Positions 13,127 to 15,661 of a stretch of DNA of 15,661 bases are shown piece by piece; the stretch's first letter is position 1, and the number at the start of each line of letters is the position of its first letter. Location: NCBI GenBank assembly GCA_043718245.1, contig JAYSWB010000031.1:1-15661 (forward strand). The letters run 5' to 3'. The notes under the pieces are model-generated. The model was not told the origin of the DNA, searched no databases, and saw only the letters and a program-made list of their open reading frames with translations. The translations under genes were made by a program, and so were the position numbers. This stretch comes from JBAXAB01 sp043718245. GTDB lineage: Bacteria; Patescibacteriota; Minisyncoccia; Phycocordibacterales; CAIZLB01.

Positions 13127-14338
13127 ATGCCACTTTTTAAATACAAAACAATAAACGACAAGGGTTCCGAAGCAGAGGGTACAATTGATGCAATTACAAT
13201 TGATGTTGCGATAAATTCGCTACAGCGTCGTGGGTTGGTCGTTGCCTCGATTCATCCCGCTGACGAATCAGGAGGATTTTTTAGCAAAGACATAGGATTT
13301 TTCAACAAAGTAAAAAATAAAGACATTGTAATCTTGTCGAGACAGATGGCAACGCTTTTTTCCTCCCAAGTATCTGCACTTAGAATTTTCAAGCTACTTG
13401 CCGGAGAAGGAGATAACCCAGCACTTCGAACCGTCCTTACCGAGGTGGCCGATGATATTCAGGGAGGAGCAACTATTTCAAATGCCCTTGTAAAACATCC
13501 AAAAGTTTTTTCTATATTTTACGTAAACATGGTCCGTGCCGGAGAAGAGTCTGGAAAATTGGATGAGACTTTCATGGCGCTTGCTGATTACATGGACAGA
13601 TCTTACGAAATCGCCATGAAAGTAAAGAACGCCCTGATCTACCCAGCTTTCGTTATCAGTACATTCATTGCAGTTATGGCCTTGATGTTAACTGTTGTTA
13701 TTCCAAAAATCGGACAAATTTTAAAGGACTCTGGCCAGGCTATTCCAGTCTATACAAAAGTGGTTTTAGGCTTTTCAGATTTTTTGGTGAAATACGGTTG
13801 GTTTTTCATAATTGTCGTCATTGTCGGAGTCTTCATCTTGGTCAGCTATTTGCGCACTCCGTCGGGTAAGTCATCTGTCGCCCGCTTGAAAATCAGCCTT
13901 CCATACCTAGGTAATTTGTATAAAAAACTATACCTAGCAAGAATTGCCGACAACATGAACACGATGCTTTCATCTGGAATCCCCATGATCAAGGCGCTCG
14001 AATTGACAGCGGATGTTGTTGATAATGATATTTACAAAGACGTCATATTGCAGACCGTAGAGGACACAAAGGCAGGGCTTTCGCTTTCTGATGGATTTTC
14101 AAAGCATCCAGAAATGCCATCAATCATTGTACAGATGACAAAAGTTGGAGAGGAGACCGGAGACCTTGGGGCAATTTTGAAAAACCTTGCGCATTTCTAT
14201 AATCGTGAAGTTTCAAATGCAGTGGACACTCTTGTTGGTTTGATCGAGCCTTTGATGATTGTGCTTTTGGGTCTTGGAGTAGGGTTCCTTCTAGCGTCAG
14301 TATTGATTCCGATTTACAACGTTTCTGCGGGGATATAG
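13127..14338 (+). CDS. pilC: Type IV pilus platform protein PilC
   Basis: PilC is the inner-membrane platform on which PilB and PilT act. The 403-aa protein has two T2SSF domains (about 66-193 and 265-395) with the repeated signature M-V-R-A-G-E-E-S-G-K-L (135-145) and M-T-K-V-G-E-E-T-G-D-L (337-347). Membrane helices lie at about 171-193, 223-241 and 371-396. The M-P-L-F-K-Y start is the family N-terminus. The last 10 codons and the stop are part of a 55-bp sequence that recurs 1117 bp downstream, after the wHTH-ComF gene; the copy there differs in this coding part only by a synonymous Ala codon (GCG/GCT). Confidence 0.94.
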   Translation: MPLFKYKTINDKGSEAEGTIDAITIDVAINSLQRRGLVVASIHPADESGGFFSKDIGFFNKVKNKDIVILSRQMATLFSSQVSALRIFKLLAGEGDNPALRTVLTEVADDIQGGATISNALVKHPKVFSIFYVNMVRAGEESGKLDETFMALADYMDRSYEIAMKVKNALIYPAFVISTFIAVMALMLTVVIPKIGQILKDSGQAIPVYTKVVLGFSDFLVKYGWFFIIVVIVGVFILVSYLRTPSGKSSVARLKISLPYLGNLYKKLYLARIADNMNTMLSSGIPMIKALELTADVVDNDIYKDVILQTVEDTKAGLSLSDGFSKHPEMPSIIVQMTKVGEETGDLGAILKNLAHFYNREVSNAVDTLVGLIEPLMIVLLGLGVGFLLASVLIPIYNVSAGI

Positions 14339-14362
14339 GGGAAAAACCCGAATTTGTAACAT
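14308..14362 (+). repeat. 55-bp direct repeat, copy 1 (pilC 3' end)
   Basis: Covers the last pilC codons, its stop and the left arm of the pilC terminator hairpin (14348-14359). It matches copy 2 at 53 of 55 positions without gaps. Confidence 0.92.
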
Positions 14363-14398
14363 AGCAGAAATGGAACTAGGTATTTCTAGAAGGTTTAC

Positions 14399-14420
14399 AG
14401 TTTACAGTATACTGTAAACT
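14399..14420. promoter_or_regulatory. 22-bp perfect palindromic operator upstream of the wHTH-ComF gene
   Basis: Perfectly self-complementary, half-site AGTTTACAGTA. An extra TTTACAG directly precedes it. It covers the expected -35 region of the promoter whose -10 is at 14436, a typical repressor position, so autoregulation by the adjacent HTH protein is likely. Confidence 0.65.
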
Positions 14421-14435
14421 TACTCAATAATCTGG

Positions 14436-14441
14436 TATTAT
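14436..14441 (+). promoter_or_regulatory. Extended -10 box of the wHTH-ComF gene, leaderless
   Basis: TGG-TATTAT followed by exactly 6 nt and ATG 14448. Confidence 0.55.
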
Positions 14442-14447
14442 AAATAC

Positions 14448-15422
14448 ATGGAAACAAACACCGAAGAAAAAATACTTGCTTATATCAAAAGTCGAGGTCA
14501 AGTAACCGCTAACGATTTGACTGAACACCTACAAATAAGCCGACAGGCGGTTCATAGACAGATTGGTAGGCTACAAGAGGAAGGTTTGATATATAAAATA
14601 GGTAGGCCGCCAAAAGTTTTTTATCTCATAGCCGAAGATAAAGTAAAAAAGGAAGATAATGCTGTAGATGAAAATACTAAAAAAATAATTGATGAGAATT
14701 TTCTCAACATCACTCCTTCGGGTGAAAGGCAAGAGGGTTTTGAGGGGTTTATAAATTGGTGTCTTAAGCGAAAAGACCCTCTTGAAAAGACTGCAAAGGA
14801 GTATGTCGAAACATTCAAGAAATATAAGTCATATAAAAAAAATGGATTGATAAGTGGTATGCACAAGATAAAAGATACTTTTCCTGATACATCCGTAGAT
14901 AAGCTTTTCTATCTTGATTTTTACAGCATCGAGCGATTTGGTAAAACCAAACTTGGACAGCTTCTTCTGTACGCAAAGCAAAGTCAGAATAAAGGGTTGA
15001 TAAAAGAGCTTGTGGACCAGATACGCCCTCAGATTCAGGAATTAATTAAAAAATATAAAGTTGACGCTGTTGGGTTTATCCCGCCAACAGTAAAACGAGA
15101 AATCCAGCTTATGCGAGAGCTTGAAAAACAGCTCGATCTTACTAATCCTAAGATCTCTTTGGTAAAAGTAAAGACTCCAGTTACGGTCCCACAGAAGACC
15201 CTTAATAAAATTGAGGATCGTATCGAAAATGCCAGGAGGACCATTATGGTTGATGATACAAAAAAGTTTAAGATAGTTCTCCTCATAGATGATGCTTTGG
15301 GATCAGGGGCAACTATTAACGAAACCGCAAAAAAAATTAAAAACCAAGGACTTGCTGAGACAATAATAGGCCTTGCTATTACAGGTAGTTTTAGCGGATT
15401 CGAGATTATTAGCGAAGTATAA
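14448..15422 (+). CDS. Winged-HTH regulator fused to a ComF-like phosphoribosyltransferase domain
   Basis: A 324-aa protein. Residues 5-60 form a winged helix (E-E-K-I-L-A-Y-I-K-S-R-G-Q-V-T..., recognition helix around S-R-Q-A-V-H-R-Q-I-G-R-L, wing near G-R-P-P-K-V-F-Y). A linker and helical middle region follow (about 65-190). Residues about 200-324 are ComF-like: V-D-A-V-G-F-I-P-P-T-V-K-R-E-I-Q-L-M, then Q-K-T-L-N-K-I-E-D-R-I-E-N-A-R (matching the ComF L-S-x-x-x-R-x-x-N segment) and a PRPP loop I-V-L-L-I-D-D-A-L-G-S-G-A-T (276-289), with Ser in place of the usual Thr before Gly. The layout recalls PurR of Bacillus, a winged-HTH/PRTase repressor sensing PRPP, but the PRTase part here is ComF-like. 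A 22-bp palindrome overlaps its promoter. It lies in the cassette downstream of pilC and is probably a ligand-responsive autorepressor; target genes are unknown. Confidence 0.75.
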   Translation: METNTEEKILAYIKSRGQVTANDLTEHLQISRQAVHRQIGRLQEEGLIYKIGRPPKVFYLIAEDKVKKEDNAVDENTKKIIDENFLNITPSGERQEGFEGFINWCLKRKDPLEKTAKEYVETFKKYKSYKKNGLISGMHKIKDTFPDTSVDKLFYLDFYSIERFGKTKLGQLLLYAKQSQNKGLIKELVDQIRPQIQELIKKYKVDAVGFIPPTVKREIQLMRELEKQLDLTNPKISLVKVKTPVTVPQKTLNKIEDRIENARRTIMVDDTKKFKIVLLIDDALGSGATINETAKKIKNQGLAETIIGLAITGSFSGFEIISEV

Positions 15423-15424
15423 AA

Positions 15425-15479
15425 TCCGATTTACAACGTTTCTGCTGGGATATAGGGGAAAAAACCGAATTTGTAACAT
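15425..15479 (+). repeat. 55-bp direct repeat, copy 2
   Basis: Starts 2 nt after the wHTH-ComF stop. It still encodes the pilC C-terminal residues P-I-Y-N-V-S-A-G-I and a stop, but no gene runs into it in that frame. It differs from copy 1 at a synonymous third position and at one base after the stop. Confidence 0.92.
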
Positions 15480-15496
15480 TGATATTACAAATTCGG
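15465..15496 (+). terminator. Hairpin, presumed original pilC terminator
   Basis: Perfect 12-bp arms (CCGAATTTGTAA and its complement, 15465-15476 and 15485-15496) around an 8-base loop, followed by an A/T-rich stretch without a long T-run. Only the left arm is present after pilC itself. Confidence 0.55.
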
Positions 15497-15661
15497 CATA
15501 ATTTATAAACTCGAAGTGCTCATTTGAGGGTATTACTATAAAGCTAATTACTTAATCGTGTATAATTGTATAGAGTTGATTTTTAAACAATTAATCCTAT
15601 AAATGATTTAAATAGTTATCCACATTCAGTCAAGTGCGCATGTCATTTTCGAAGTATAATT
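15497..15661 (+). other. AT-rich non-coding stretch with a promoter-like -10 at the edge
   Basis: No open frame of note. TATAAT-like hexamers occur at 15561-15566 and 15655-15660. Given the 6-nt spacing seen elsewhere, a gene could start about 6 nt past the window end. One TTATCCACA (15616-15624) matches the DnaA-box consensus but stands alone. Confidence 0.3.

Larger units (their letters stand above)
14363..15479 (+). mobile_element. Putative 1117-bp inserted cassette carrying a wHTH-ComF gene
   Basis: The segment between the two 55-bp repeats, plus one copy, contains a single gene with its own operator and promoter. Removing it joins pilC directly to the right arm of its terminator (15485-15496), restoring a simple ancestral locus. 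No integrase, transposase or terminal inverted repeat is present, so any mobility would need enzymes from elsewhere. A duplication by homologous or strand-slippage recombination is an alternative. Confidence 0.45.

Noticed and set aside
15616..15624. Perfect DnaA-box consensus TTATCCACA in an AT-rich spacer
   Set aside because: It is a single box without neighbours or nearby dnaA or dnaN, and such a 9-mer is not improbable in a window this size, so it is not called an origin.
1..15661. CRISPR array or other tandem repeat array
   Set aside because: No regularly spaced repeats were seen; the only long direct repeat is the 55-bp pair around the wHTH-ComF gene.

Overview
The window is an AT-rich bacterial segment that uses the standard code (TAA, TAG and TGA all end genes). 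The gene content points to a Candidate Phyla Radiation (Patescibacteria, probably Parcubacteria-like) genome: a compact pilM-N-O-P/pilB/regulator/pilT/pilC type IV pilus locus, ComF-like phosphoribosyltransferases without an obvious zinc ribbon, a BRO-N/DinD-like protein, and an almost complete lack of Shine-Dalgarno sequences. The phylum call is an inference from this combination; there is no marker gene.

Layout. (1) 1-727: the 3' end of a secreted, beta-rich surface protein gene. (2) 738-1892: an IS3-family element with 33-bp imperfect terminal repeats, an orfA broken by a nonsense codon and an intact DDE orfB. Its right end cuts off an adenine-phosphoribosyltransferase-like gene (to 2285). 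(3) 2383-2472: tRNA-Ser with an unusual ACT anticodon. (4) 2556-3395: an Lnb_N/DUF4105 membrane-anchored protein. (5) 3403-4944, minus strand: a BRO-N/DinD-like gene followed 3 nt later by an AlkD-like DNA glycosylase. (6) 5088-5178: tRNA-Ser(GCT). (7) 5269-6278: a polytopic membrane protein apparently split by a one-base frameshift. (8) 6275-6952, minus strand: a ComF-like phosphoribosyltransferase, divergent from pilM. (9) 6996-14338: the type IV pilus machine, namely pilM, pilN, pilO, a PilP-like protein, pilB (frameshifted near its 3' end), a CheY-like response regulator, pilT and pilC. (10) 14363-15479: a winged-HTH/ComF fusion gene with its own palindromic operator, bounded by a 55-bp direct repeat of the pilC 3' end. 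(11) 15485-15661: the restored pilC terminator arm and AT-rich DNA with a promoter-like -10 at the edge.

How the parts fit. PilM, PilN, PilO and the PilP-like protein would form the inner-membrane alignment complex. PilB drives extension, PilT retraction, and PilC is the platform. The pilin and prepilin peptidase are not here. ComF-like proteins flank the pilus genes on both sides, which fits a link to DNA uptake or to PRPP/nucleotide status. Several genes start exactly 6 nt after a -10 hexamer, so their mRNAs should be leaderless. The most unusual structure is the wHTH-ComF cassette: it sits in the loop of the pilC terminator hairpin and carries a second copy of the pilC 3' end at its far side, so pilC stays intact and the terminator is re-formed downstream of the cassette.
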